From positions 5,892,501-5,956,500 of the forward strand of contig OX387200.1 in assembly GCA_947561715.1 (NCBI GenBank): a stretch of DNA of 64,000 bases, written 5' to 3'. Positions 32,734 to 43,783 of this stretch are shown here, piece by piece (position 1 is the stretch's first letter; every line of letters starts with the position of its first letter). A model generated the notes under the pieces. That model ran no database searches, had not been told where the DNA came from, and saw only the letters and a list, made by a program, of their open reading frames with translations. Source of the DNA: Ascidia mentula. Taxonomy: Eukaryota > Chordata > Ascidiacea > Phlebobranchia > Ascidiidae. The translations under genes were made by a program, and so were the position numbers.

Positions 32734-35700
32734 ATGCAAGTGACTAAATCGAACTACAGGCTTGCCTTAACGATTGTCCTCATCACAGGAACAACGACCT
32801 ACTTGACGTTATCTCGTTTTCCAAATACACAACAGGTTGATCTCTTATATTTTATTGAAATATGTCGTAGGTCATAAACGCTAAATAAAATTGTTCTGCT
32901 TTGCCAAGATTAACAAAATTTTCGAAATTTTAGTGGATGCCAGACCATCCGGCACCGGCACCACGCAAGGATGCTGCAGAAATAAGGCAAGCTAAGAGTG
33001 AGGACATGCAGGAAAGCAACAAATGCAGTAAACCTGTAACCAACCTGGTATATGTCAAAACCCACAAGACTTCCAGCTCAACAATGAAAAAACTGCTGGA
33101 AAAGTATTGGAACAAACAAACCAATGGAACGGAGGTTGGTTGGATAAAGACGTAGTTGCAACCTAAATAACTTTGTTCTTTAATTCTGCAGAAGATGACC
33201 AAAGTTGGCCGCTGGCCATTTGTCGGTGGTTACCCTGGAAAATTCCGGTGTGATTTCAAGTATCCCAAAAACGCAATTGCCTCGTTTCGACACACGAGGT
33301 TTGACCCAGTGGAGATGAGAAAATGTTTCGATCCCAAAACGAGGTGGGACTTGCTCAAATGTTAAATTCAAAAATTTGGTCAGCAAAATTTTCCCGTTAA
33401 ATGTGTTAAACTGCAACGGTATGGTTGATGTTGAGGTAAAAATACGGTTATTACATAGTTATAGTGCGATGTTGTTATAATAATATGGCTATTATAGCGC
33501 TAGCCATTGCCCGAGGGTAACTAAAAGGGTCTGCAAGCGCTTGATTGGCTTGGAGGATCGCGTGGTGTATGTCATCAGAACACACTGCTTCTTTCTTATT
33601 TGTTGTTATCGCATTGTAAATAGGTGACATGATTCGTGTGCAAATAGCGTGGAACTACGGAAAAGGGTTATCATCTTATTGGACTGTTGTAAGCACGCTA
33701 GGGTTGGGTGTCGTAAAAATGCTTGAATTGCCTGCATTTCTGTTGGCAAATGTATCATCAATCCGGTGCTCTGACAGTAGATATGTCGCAAACAGCTGAT
33801 TGAGACTGTACTGGAGCAATTTATTAAAGGCGAATGAAAACCATTGGCATTTTGTAGCAAGCAGCTTCATCCAGCGGAAATGTAGTGCAGCGTACTTCAT
33901 AAGGACTTGTCGGCTTTGTTTTCGACGGTACGTCATTACCTGTGTTTCCTTGAAGGCCGTACGTTCATACATCACAAACCGCCCATATTCGTTTCAACAA
34001 AATGTTCCGATCCGTGGTCGAGTCGTTGACAGCGCAATCTCCTTTATGTATTAGTATTTACCACAGATATGGGGCATGTGGCAGGCAAGCAGAATCATGT
34101 CGCTGGCGCGCTTTTGTAGCTGAGGTTCAACCTGTTGCGATGTTGTTTAATGCAAAGTTTTCACTGCAGCACAACGATTAAATAGGCAAGGAATAGCAGA
34201 TTACAAAACGTCAATAACCAATCTCAGCGTTAAAGTGCCTAATTTTGAAAGAATGGACGCGTAATACTTATCGATATCTCTATGGACTTTCGCGACCTTT
34301 AGTGCTAAAAAGAAGCATGGCGCATTTTTCATGCATTACATGACATTTCTCATCCATCGGTCAGAAGGAAAACGCTCATTACAAAACTGTGTACGTGGCA
34401 TGGTGTAGAGACAGATGTAGAAAATTTAGCATAGCAGCGTCGTTCTTGCCAACACTACGTGCTCAGATGTTTCAAAGTACAACGCCATATACGAGCTTAT
34501 ATCGAAGACTATACCCTTCTGTTCAAGAACGATTCGCTCACATGAACGACGATATGGTGGAACAAAAAATTTCACTTAATATTTTACTGTTGTAGACCCT
34601 GTCACATGGTTGCCAGAAACCAGACTCGTGCCAACGGCATTGACCTGCACCAGAGTTTATGTTAACAGTTGGATTACCCGTATTGGCAATCCTTCCTATA
34701 TAATTAATAAAAGTCGAATAATATTTTAATCAAAGTCAAATAATCCTTGTTTAACAGATATATTTCTATTGTCCGAGAGCCGTGGGCCCAGTTCCAATCA
34801 GCATATAAATTCTGGGGGAAAAGAATGACCAAACAAATTTTCTGTTTCGGAATGCCAATAACTTATGTGGCTAATGGTCAGAAAATGGATGTTAATCAGT
34901 TTATTTTGAAATGTGCTGAACTATTAAACGACAAAGTACCATGGTATTTCAGGTGAATGAAGTAATTTGGAATAATGACTTTTCACTTACTTTCGTGTAG
35001 ATTTAAAAATCCCCAGGCCCACGACCTCGGCATGGACCCAATGTTGACTAACAAAACTGAAATTATAAAGCAAATCCATGAAATTGACCGAAATATGGAT
35101 TTAGTCTTTGTCATGGAATACAGGGAAGAATCTCTAGTTTTGCTCAAGGTAAAATGCTGATGTATTTCTAATTTTGGAGGTACGAAGTTATTCTATGCAC
35201 GTAAAAATCATCTTTTAATTATGCCAAGAGTTTTCAATCAAGATTTTTTTGGTGTTTGACTTATTTACAATGCAAAACGAAATCGATCCACTTTTGCCAG
35301 AACCTACTATGCATGGATTGGAAAGATGTCTTAATGAAATTACGAACACCTTCACACAACAGTCACTATTCATTCTCTTCCGAACACCATAAGCAAGTTT
35401 TTGAGAATATTAACAACATTGTAAGTAAACAGGAGGATTCTATATGTTTTGATTAGACCTTATATGTGGAAACAGTGGCCATCTTGAAGCTCATAGAAAT
35501 ATGATTTAAGTTCCTTGAAAATGCAGTTTGTTACAGAACAGTTGGTAGAAATACACTTTGTTGCCTGTGTTTACTTCACGCATACCTAATGTTTCAGTTA
35601 TTTGTTATCTCGTAACCGTATTCAAAGGTCGCATAGAAAGCACAAAAAATAGTGATGCTTCAAACATATACTTTAAAATGCGCTGTGTTGTACCACTAAA

Positions 35701-36168
35701 TAGTTAAAAATCAAAAAAAGGTTAAAAATAACTAAACATGTGTATTGCAGGATATATTGTTATACGATCATTTCAATCAAACCCTCTGGAGAAAGGTGGA
35801 CGAATACGGACGGGAGAAGTTTTACAACGATCTCAATGAATTTCGAGCTTTTCAAAGAAAACAAAAGCGAGAAATAATCGATGAAAAAAAAATGGATGAA
35901 AATAATGAATGGGGTCCGGATCGTAAGCGGGTAAATGAACTGCTTCAATATATGAAAGCGAATGCTGGAGACTGCTATTTGCCAAAGGTAAGTAACATTT
36001 AAATGTGTGAAAATCGTTCAATATTTGCACTTGCATGGAAACTTGTTCAGCGCAAAACCGCAGTCAGTGAACGTCCAACATGATAACATTTTGGTAGTCA
36101 CTGTTTCTCTCGACAATTTAATTCAAGTTTGAAATGTTTATCTACCTTTTTTTGTGTAGAGTCCATAA
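32734..36168 (+). CDS. Galactose 3-O-sulfotransferase-like (type B, B3)
   Basis: join(32734..32835, 32934..33134, 33192..33343, 34758..34952, 35001..35148, 35301..35420, 35751..35987, 36160..36168), 387 aa. Predicted Golgi PAPS sulfotransferase: anchor after MQVTKSNYR, PAPS loop KTHKTSSST in exon 2, RHTRFDPVEMRKCF, REPWAQFQSAYKFWGKRM, HDLGMDPM, NLLCMDWKDVLM. Frames are open throughout with GT-AG introns. Exon 7 has one extra codon and the substitution IIDEKKMDEN where the others have EPLVDEN. Intron 4 is only 48 nt here versus 231 nt in B4, an internal intron deletion. Intron 3 (1.4 kb) holds a fossil LTR-element segment also present in B4 and B5. The last exon is again 9 nt (SP, stop). Confidence 0.85.
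33510..34690 (+). mobile_element. Fossil Ty3/Gypsy-type LTR element, pol segment (copy in B3 intron 3)
   Basis: Recognisable parts are an RNase H-like region followed by the zinc-binding start of an integrase-like region (HALHDISHPSVRR with the HxxxH spacing, WHGVETDVENLA). No LTRs, gag or protease were found. The element is broken by many changes and is clearly old: it is shared at the same intron position with B4 and B5, so it inserted before those genes duplicated. A short piece near its left end looks inverted. Confidence 0.6.
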
Positions 36169-36739
36169 TAAGCAGTCCGTGGTAGAGGTGTTGGCGTCAG
36201 ATGCCAAAAGAACGGAATTGTATAAACCATATATGGCGTATATCCAGGGTTACCATGCCATACTTATGTCTATGAAACCTGCAAATTTTGGAATTGCGTG
36301 CTTAGTTTTTCGTTCAATACGGATTATTAGTGATATTGCGTTTTGGGACGACAGATTTATAGAAGTTATTACCCCCAAAAAACGGTCAGCATCTAATCCA
36401 CAACCTTCCAAATGGAGCAAAGTTTTTGAAATAATGCCAATTTCGGCATCAAAAATGTAGCGTGCTTACTTTTTACTCCTGGCCAACCTTGATTTTATGT
36501 TTCCTTCTGTTTTTTGATGTTGGATCATATTATCTTGCTAAAAATATCAACGCTTTTCTTCTTTAAAATTTCTTTTTATTTTGTTTTTATTTCAATAAAA
36601 ACACGGTTGACCTCATCGATTTTAAATAAAACATGAGAATAAAATGTCATTTGTATTGCATAGTGTTATTGATACGTCCTTTTTATGGTCAAGGTCCAAC
36701 AGTGTTTACAACATTTAGAATGCCATATACTACTGTAAT
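36169..36739. other. 3' flank of B3
   Basis: Common unit flank (CTCCTGGCCAACCTTGATTT and following), interrupted at 36740 by a Penelope-like insert. No gene. Confidence 0.6.
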
Positions 36740-37128
36740 TAATCGGAATTGCTCTTCTGGCACTTAGTTTCTAAAGTGTTTATTGGAAACCAACGTTTCG
36801 TCTGCCATCCGGCGAGACTTCTTCAGGGTTATGTCAACAGTGAAGCATCACGCACACACTAAAAACGCAGGAAAAACGCAAGAAAAACACAAGGAAAAAG
36901 GCATAGATAACACTGGCACCGCTTGCATCGTCACGTGAACCAGGTGTGCAGCGGGGCGTAACATTTACAACAAGTTGTTGTATACAGCTGGAAAATATAC
37001 GCATTGCTCCTTAGTGTTTGTGCAATGGTCGTTTTTGTGGATGTGGAGCGTCTCCAATAAACACTTCAAAACTAAGTGCCAGAAGAGCAATTCCGATTAA
37101 TTAGTATGCCTGGCAACAAAAATAGCAG
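36740..37128. mobile_element. Short Penelope-like derivative with inverted ends and 14-bp TSD
   Basis: A 14-bp target duplication TATACTACTGTAAT lies at 36726-36739 and 37129-37142. The ends are inverted: GAATTGCTCTTCTGGCACTT near the left and AAGTGCCAGAAGAGCAATTC near the right, extending to CCAATAAACACTT. It carries ACGTTTCGTCTGCCATCC and GGCGAGACTTCTTCAGG, closely similar to the GIY-YIG-bearing element at 51714, and the right end GTATGCCTGGCAACA matches that element's GTATGCCTGGCAGCA type end. No coding part is left. The uninterrupted site is seen in the flanks of B4 and B5. Confidence 0.75.
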
Positions 37129-37369
37129 TATACTACTGTAATGTTGCAAGAAAACGAGTTATAAAGGATAAAAAGCTTTGTCGGTTGTGAAACGGTTCGA
37201 AAATATTAAAACAATCAACAAAAGTACAAAATGTACAGACGTTGAGAAAACATTACTTTTTTGTATACCGCTATGACATTTACCTTTTATACATGACTTT
37301 GGTGGTAACGTAATATCTTACTCTACCAATAACTGTATGACCTAAAACATACGGAAACGTTGACATGAT

Positions 37370-37405
37370 CTGGTGAGTAATAATACATGACGTAAACTTC
37401 ACCAG
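37370..37405 (+). promoter_or_regulatory. Palindromic type-A upstream element, copy 4
   Basis: Same block upstream of psi-A4, with ACATGACGTAAA in the centre. Confidence 0.4.
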
Positions 37406-37479
37406 CACATTTTGAGCCGCAGTTTAAGCTTTGCGATTATGTTTGAATGGATTATGTAAATTGATATTTAATGAAAATA

Positions 37480-38110
37480 TGCGCAAAAATTACAAACGAA
37501 AACTTGCAGTAGCCAATACATTTTGTTGAATTTGCGGATCGCAATACGAAGTATACCCATACATTTTGATCTCCCAACTATATTGAGATAGAATGGAGAC
37601 CACATAAGCCATCGCAACTCGTATACTAAGTGATATGGCAAGCTGAAAATAAGAACATGCGACAAGCCAAAAAATGCCACAAACTCATAACCAAAGTGTG
37701 GTAGGTTTGCAGGTTTGGCAGCCCAGGCATTGCAGCCTAGCTTGGATCAGCCACTTTTTCCTGTGATCGCCAAGCAGGGACCTGCGGCAGGGGGAGAGGA
37801 TCCTGCCAATCATGCCATTGCATGAAATATTACAAAGTGTTGTATTTCTAGAATCACAAGACTGCCAGCACAGGGCTAAGGATGTTGCCGGAAAAGTTTT
37901 GGAGAAAACAGATAAATAAAATTAAGTAAGGTTGTACAATGATGTCATCAATTGTAAACAAAATCTCGTTTTTGAAGAAGGCAATTAAAATTGTGCTTTC
38001 GCCGTTCGTCGGTGGTTACCTTGGCAAGATCTGTTGTGTTTTCAAGTATCTACAAAACGCAATTTCCTCGTTTCGACACACGAGCTATGATCCAGTGGAG
38101 ATGAGATAAT
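37480..38110 (+). pseudogene. Type-A sulfotransferase pseudogene (psi-A4)
   Basis: Exon 1 is deleted. Exon 2 (about 37565-37920) is decayed and split by a 133-bp insert. Exon 3 (about 37985-38110) ends with the same GAGATGAGATAATA as psi-A2 and psi-A3. Multiple frame breaks; exons 4-7 absent. Confidence 0.8.
37700..37832. mobile_element. 133-bp GC-rich insert with 8-bp TSD, family unknown
   Basis: CAAAGTGT occurs at 37692-37699 and 37833-37840; the uninterrupted site is visible at about 31445 (ACCAAAGTGTTGTATTTC). The insert is GC-rich (GCAGCCTAGCTTGGATCAGC, CCTGCGGCAGGGGGAGAGG), unlike its surroundings. No terminal inverted repeats and no clear RNA polymerase III boxes were seen, so SINE or MITE cannot be decided. 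Confidence 0.75.
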
Positions 38111-39120
38111 ACTTCATGAAAGGTGAGTGTCTCTTATTTTGGCGCCTTTTGTTGCATTTGTCAAAACTATATATTTTTCTTGCCTTATGAAGAACCAAAG
38201 CCAAGAAAACAGAAAAAATATAACCTCCAATATATTACGCACTTCCATCACCATAATCCCTTCAGCAGAAACGCTAAATCAAAATAAAGGTATATCATGT
38301 TGTATGATTAAATAGAAGGAAATCCGATAAACAGTTCGCCTGTTGTGCGCCATAAGTCTTGGGCAGTGTCGCAATGAGTATTTCCAACATAAGAATTGGT
38401 CACTTCATAGGATAGCGCTGCAAAGCTGCACAGCGTTACAGTTGAACAAAAACTTTGTCAACACAAGTTGCAGTAAATTTGGTCATGTTTATTATGAATT
38501 TTCTTTGACTTTCGGAACTTGCCAGGCATTTTCATTTGGCGAAAGATCCCATAGCCGATAAATGTTATCACACCCCTTGTGCGGGATTGGCATGTTGGTT
38601 GCTTCATTGCTTATATTATCAAACGTTCGCCTATTGTTGCAATACCATTATCTTTAGCTGTGACAATATTTCGTTATGTATCGCTATTTGTGCAGCGCTT
38701 GCAGTTGATAACAGTTAGGTATAAACAGTCAACAAAAATACAATTTATGCACCTCCTGGGGTGAGTGCATCGTTGCCCTTTAAGTCGGTGTCTTGTTTGC
38801 CTAATGAGCGCGCCAGTCCTGTACGTCTGTACCACTTTATACCAGGCGCAAATATCTGACAGGTTGCATCACAACAGACAATCAAGTCAAACTATAGAAA
38901 AATACGACGCGCAGTGATCACATCCTGCGTTAAATTGCTTTGCAATTTGCAGAGACACAGTATATGGCCTTTAGTCTACAACTGCGTAGCAGAAAAGAAT
39001 TCTTGAGGCAAGTTGCAAATATTTGTCAACAACTAGTAAGCTTACTTCATGCGAATATCAGCCTGAAAGTTAGATACTAACAGTATCTTCATATTCTACC
39101 TGTTATTTGTTACAGTCGAA
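38111..39120. other. Intergenic block shared between array units
   Basis: Close copy of 31719-32733. Small open frames such as 38536-38718 exist in both copies but are not kept in the older copy at 26196. Confidence 0.6.
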
Positions 39121-42100
39121 ATGCAAGTGACTAAATCGAACTGCAGGCTTGCCTTAACGATTGTCCTCATCACAGGAACAACGACATACTTGACGTTATC
39201 TCGTTTTCCAAATATCCAACAGGTTGGTCTCTTATATTTTATTGAAATATGTCGTAAGGTCATAAACGCTAAATAAAATTGTTCTGCTTTGCCAAGATTA
39301 ACAAAATTTTCGAAATTTTAGTGGATGTCAGACCATCCGGCACCAGCACCACGCAAGGATGCTGCAGAAATAAGGCAAGCTAAGAGTGAGGACATGCAGG
39401 AAAGCAACAAATGCAGTAAACCTGTAACCAACCTGGTATAGAGACTTCCAGCACAAACAATGAAAAAACTGCTGGAAAATTATTGGAACAAACAAACCAA
39501 TGGAACGGAGGTTGGTTGGATAAAGACGTAGTTGCAACCTAAATAACTTTTTTCTTTAATTCTGCAGAAGATAACCAAAGTTGCGCGCTGGCCATTTGTC
39601 GGTGGTTACCCTGGAAAATTCCGGTGTGATTTCAAGTATCCCAAAAACGCAATTGCCTCGTTTCGACACACGAGGTTTGACCCAGTGGAGATGAGAAAAT
39701 GTTTCGATCCCAAAACGAGGTGGGACTTGCTAAAATGTTAAATTCAAAAATTTGGTCAGCAAAATTTTCCCGTTAAATGTGTTAAACTGCAACGGTATGG
39801 TTGATGTTGAGGTAAAAATACGGTTATTACATAGTTATAGTGCGATGTTGTTATAACAATATGGCTATTATAGCGCTAGCCATTGCCCGAGGGTAGCAAA
39901 AAGGGTCTGCAAGCGGTTGATTGGCTTGGAGGATCGCGTGGTGTATGTCATCAGAACACACTGCTTCTTTCTTATTGTTGTTATCGCTTTGTAAATAGGT
40001 GACATGATTCGTGTGCAAATAGCGTGGAACTACGGAAAAGTGTTATCATCTTATTGTACTGTTGTAAGCACGCTAGGGTTGGGTGTCGTAAAAATGCTTG
40101 AATTGCCTGCATTTCTGTTGGCAAATGTATCATCAATCCGGTGCTCTGACAGTAGATATGTCGCAAACAGCTGATTGAGACTGTACTGGAGCAATTTATT
40201 AAAGGCGAATGTAAACCATTGGCATTTTGTAGCAAGCAGCTTCATCCAGCGGAAATGTAGTGTAGCGTACTTCATAAGGACTTGTCGGCTTTGTTTTCGA
40301 CGGTACGTCATTACCTGTGTTTCCTTGAAGGCCGTACGTTCATACATCACAAACCGCCCAAATTCGCTTCAACAAAATGTTCCGATCCGTGGTCGTGTCG
40401 TTGACAGCGCAATCTCCCTTATGTATTAGTATTTACCACAGATATGGGGCATGTGTCAGGCAAGCAGAATCATGTCGCTGGCGCGCTTTTGTAGCTGAGG
40501 TTCAACCTGTTGCGATGTTGTTTAATGCAAAGTTTTCACTGCAGCACAACGATTAAATAGGCAAGGAATAGCAGATTACAAAACGTCAATAACCAATCTC
40601 AGCGTTAAAGTGCCTAATTTTGAAAGAATGGACGCGTAAAACTTATCGATATCTCTATGGACTTTCGCGACCTTTAGTGCTAAAAACAGCATGGCGCATT
40701 TTTCATGCATTACATGACATTTCTCATCCATCGGTCAGAAGGAAAACGCTCATTACAAAACTGTGTACGTGGCATGGTATAGAGACAGATGTAGAAAATT
40801 TAGCATAGCAGCGTCGTTCTTGCCAACACTACGTGCTCAGACGTTTCAAAGTACAACGCCATATACGAGCTTAGATCGAAGACAATACCCTTCTGTTCAA
40901 GAACGATTCGATCACATGAACGACGATATGGTGGAACAAAAAGTTTCACTTAATATTTTACTGTTGTAGACCCTGTCACATGGTTGCCAGAAACCAGACT
41001 CGTGCCAACGGCATTGACCTGCACCAGAGTTTATGTTAACAGTTGGATTACCCGTATTGGCAATCCTTCCTATATAATTAATAAAAGTCGAATAATATTT
41101 TAATCAAAGTCAAATAATCCTTGTTTAACAGATATATTTCTATTGTCCGAGAGCCGTGGGCCCAGTTCCAATCAGCATATAAATTCTGGGGGAAAAGAAT
41201 GATCAAAAAATCTGATTGTTTCGGAATGCCAATAACTTATGTGGCTAATGGTCAGAAAATGGATGTCAATCAATTTATTTTGAAATGCGCTGAACTATTA
41301 AACGACAAAGTACCGTGGTATTTCAGGTGAATGAAGTAATTTGGAATAATGACCTTTCACTTGAAAGTAAAGTGCTAAATCAATAGTTAACAGTAAAGCA
41401 TACTTGTTTCATCTAAAACCATACATATTGCCGATAAAGTGCATTCCGCAATAAAAAACATTTTAAATTCTTCATTTTGAACAACAATTATGAAATAATT
41501 TTTTTTAAATTATAAAGGAAAGCCTTAGTACCCAATACACAAACTACTTTCGTTTAGATTTAGAAATCACCAGGCCCACGACCTCGGCATGGACCCAATG
41601 TTGACTAACAAAACTGAAATTATAAAGCAAATCCATGAAATTGACCGAAATATGGATTTAGTCTTTGTCATGGAATACAGGGAAGAATCTCTAGTTTTGC
41701 TCAAGGTAAAATGCTGATGTATTTCTAATTTTGGAGGTACGAAGTTATTCTCTGCACGTAAAAATCATCTTTTAATTATGCCAAGAGTTTTCAATCAAGA
41801 TTTTTGTGGTGTTTGACTTATTTACAATGCAAAACGAAATCGATCCACTTTTGTGCCAGAACCTACTATGCATGGATTGGGAAGATGTCTTAATGAAATT
41901 ACAGACACCTTCGCACAACAGTCACTATTCATTCTCTTCCGAACACCATAAGCAAGTATTTGAGAATATTAACAACATTGTAAGTATAAACAGGAGGATT
42001 CCATATGTTTTGATTAGACCTTATATGTGGAAACAGTGGCCATCTTGAAGCTCATAGAAATATGATTTAAGTTCCTTGAAAATGCAGTTTGTTACAGAAC

Positions 42101-42713
42101 AGTTGGTAGAAATACACTTTGTTGCCTGTGTTTACTTCACGCATACCTAATGTTTCAGTTATTTGTTATCTCGGAACCGTATTCAAAGGTCGCATAGAAA
42201 GCAAAAAAAATAGTGATGCTTCAAACATATACTTTAAAATGCGCTGTGTTGTACCACTAAATAGTTAAAAATCAAAAAAGGTTAAAAATAACTAAACATG
42301 TGTATTGCAGGATATATTGTTATACGATCATTTCAATCAAACCCTCTGGAGAAAGGTGGACGAATACGGACGGGAGAAGTTTTACAACGATCTCAATGAA
42401 TTTCGAGCTTTTCAAAGAAAACAAAAACGCGAAATAATCGAGCCCTTGGTGGATGAAAATAATGAATGGGGTCCGGATCGTAAGCGGGTAAATGAACTGC
42501 TTCAATATATGAAAGCGAATGCTGGAGACTGCTATTTGCCAAAGGTAAGTAACATTTAAATGTGTGAAAATCGTTTAATAAATAGCGCAAAACCGCAGTC
42601 AGTGGGCGTCCAACATGATAACATTTTGATAGTCACTGTTTCTCTCGACAATTTAATTCAAGTTTGAAATGTTTATCTACAGCTGATAATCTGTATTTTT
42701 GTAGAGTCCATAA
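39121..42713 (+). pseudogene. Type-B sulfotransferase with destroyed PAPS loop (B4)
   Basis: Exon set join(39121..39222, 39322..39510, 39568..39719, 41132..41326, 41558..41705, 41860..41979, 42311..42544, 42705..42713). All exons except the second are open and match B3 closely. In exon 2, relative to B3, about 14 nt encoding the KTHK part of the 5'-phosphosulfate loop are replaced by one base, and one base is gained 12 nt later. The net change is -12, so the downstream frame is restored, but a TAG arises at the lesion (NLV then stop). Without the loop PAPS binding is not expected. The otherwise well-preserved exons argue for a recent loss. Intron 3 holds the same fossil LTR segment as B3. An assembly error cannot be excluded from the sequence alone. 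Confidence 0.8.
39885..41065 (+). mobile_element. Fossil Ty3/Gypsy-type LTR element, pol segment (copy in B4 intron 3)
   Basis: Almost identical to the copy at 33510-34690 and at the same intron position, so it was copied with the gene rather than inserted anew. RNase H-like and integrase zinc-binding parts are recognisable; no LTRs; broken in many places. Confidence 0.6.
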
Positions 42714-43783
42714 TAAGCAGTCCGTGGTAGAGGTGTTGACGTCAGATGCCAATAGAACGGAAATGTATTAGCCATATATGGCGTATATCCAGGGTTACCA
42801 TGCCATGCTTATACCTATGAAACCTGCTAATTTCGGAATTGCGTGCTTATTTTTTGATTTGAAAATGTTATTTAAAGTCAAATTTACAGAAGTTATCCCT
42901 CCCAAAAAAAAGCGGTTAGCATCTAATCCACATCATGCAATGTGCTCCAAAATCGAGCAAAGTTTCTGAAATTCGGCATCGAAAATGCAGCGTGCTTACT
43001 TTTAACTCCTGGCCAATAGTAACCTTTATTTTGTGTTTCCTTTTGTTCCGCTTTTGAAACATATTATCTTACTGAAAATATCATCGCTTTTCTCTTTAAA
43101 ATTGATCATTTTATTGGAAACTCGGTTGACCTCATCTGTTTTAAATAAAATATGAGAATGAAATGTCATTTGTATTACTTAATGTTATTATTAAGTCTTT
43201 AAAGGTCAATATCCAACAGTTTTTTACAACATTTAGAATGCCATATATTACTTTAATGTTGCAAGAATACGAGTAATAGAGGAAAAAGGGGTTTTGTCGG
43301 TTGTGAAACGGTTCGAAAATATTAAAACAATCATAAAATTTACAACGTTGAGAAAACATTCATTTTTTTAAAACCGCGATGACTTTGGTGGTAACGTAAT
43401 ATCTTACCCTACCAATACCTGCATGACCAGGTTTGTGCACTCTGCATACATAATTTATTGTTCGAACGTGTTTATAATTGCCCGTAACAATCTCGTTTGC
43501 GACAAGCTGCTTTCGATAAGAAAGGACATTGCTGAGGATGGGTTGACATATGACGTGACAGATACGACAGTGACATGTGTCATGGGACACACACATGCCA
43601 AATATGTATTGACTACTTATTGATCAGTAGGTCCACTTATGGTTGAATGTCAGAAAAGTGTAAAAACAAATTTGCCTAAATTGTCGCAAAATTTTCTTTT
43701 AACAACCGCGACATTTTGTTAAACCTCTACATGAAACCTGCAAGCAAATCTGACAACAAGTTACTCGACTCTTTGCAAACATA
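42714..43783. other. 3' flank of B4 running into the duplicated GPCR5 block
   Basis: Common unit flank (CTCCTGGCCAATAGTAACC version) up to about 43410, then sequence shared with 50290-50680 (GTTTGTGCACTCTGCATACA, GACGTGACAGATACGACAGT). No gene. Confidence 0.6.

Noticed and set aside
33676-33975. Minus-strand 99-codon frame repeated at 40051-40350
   Set aside because: It is antisense to the fossil LTR-element segment and is preserved only because B3 and B4 are recent copies.
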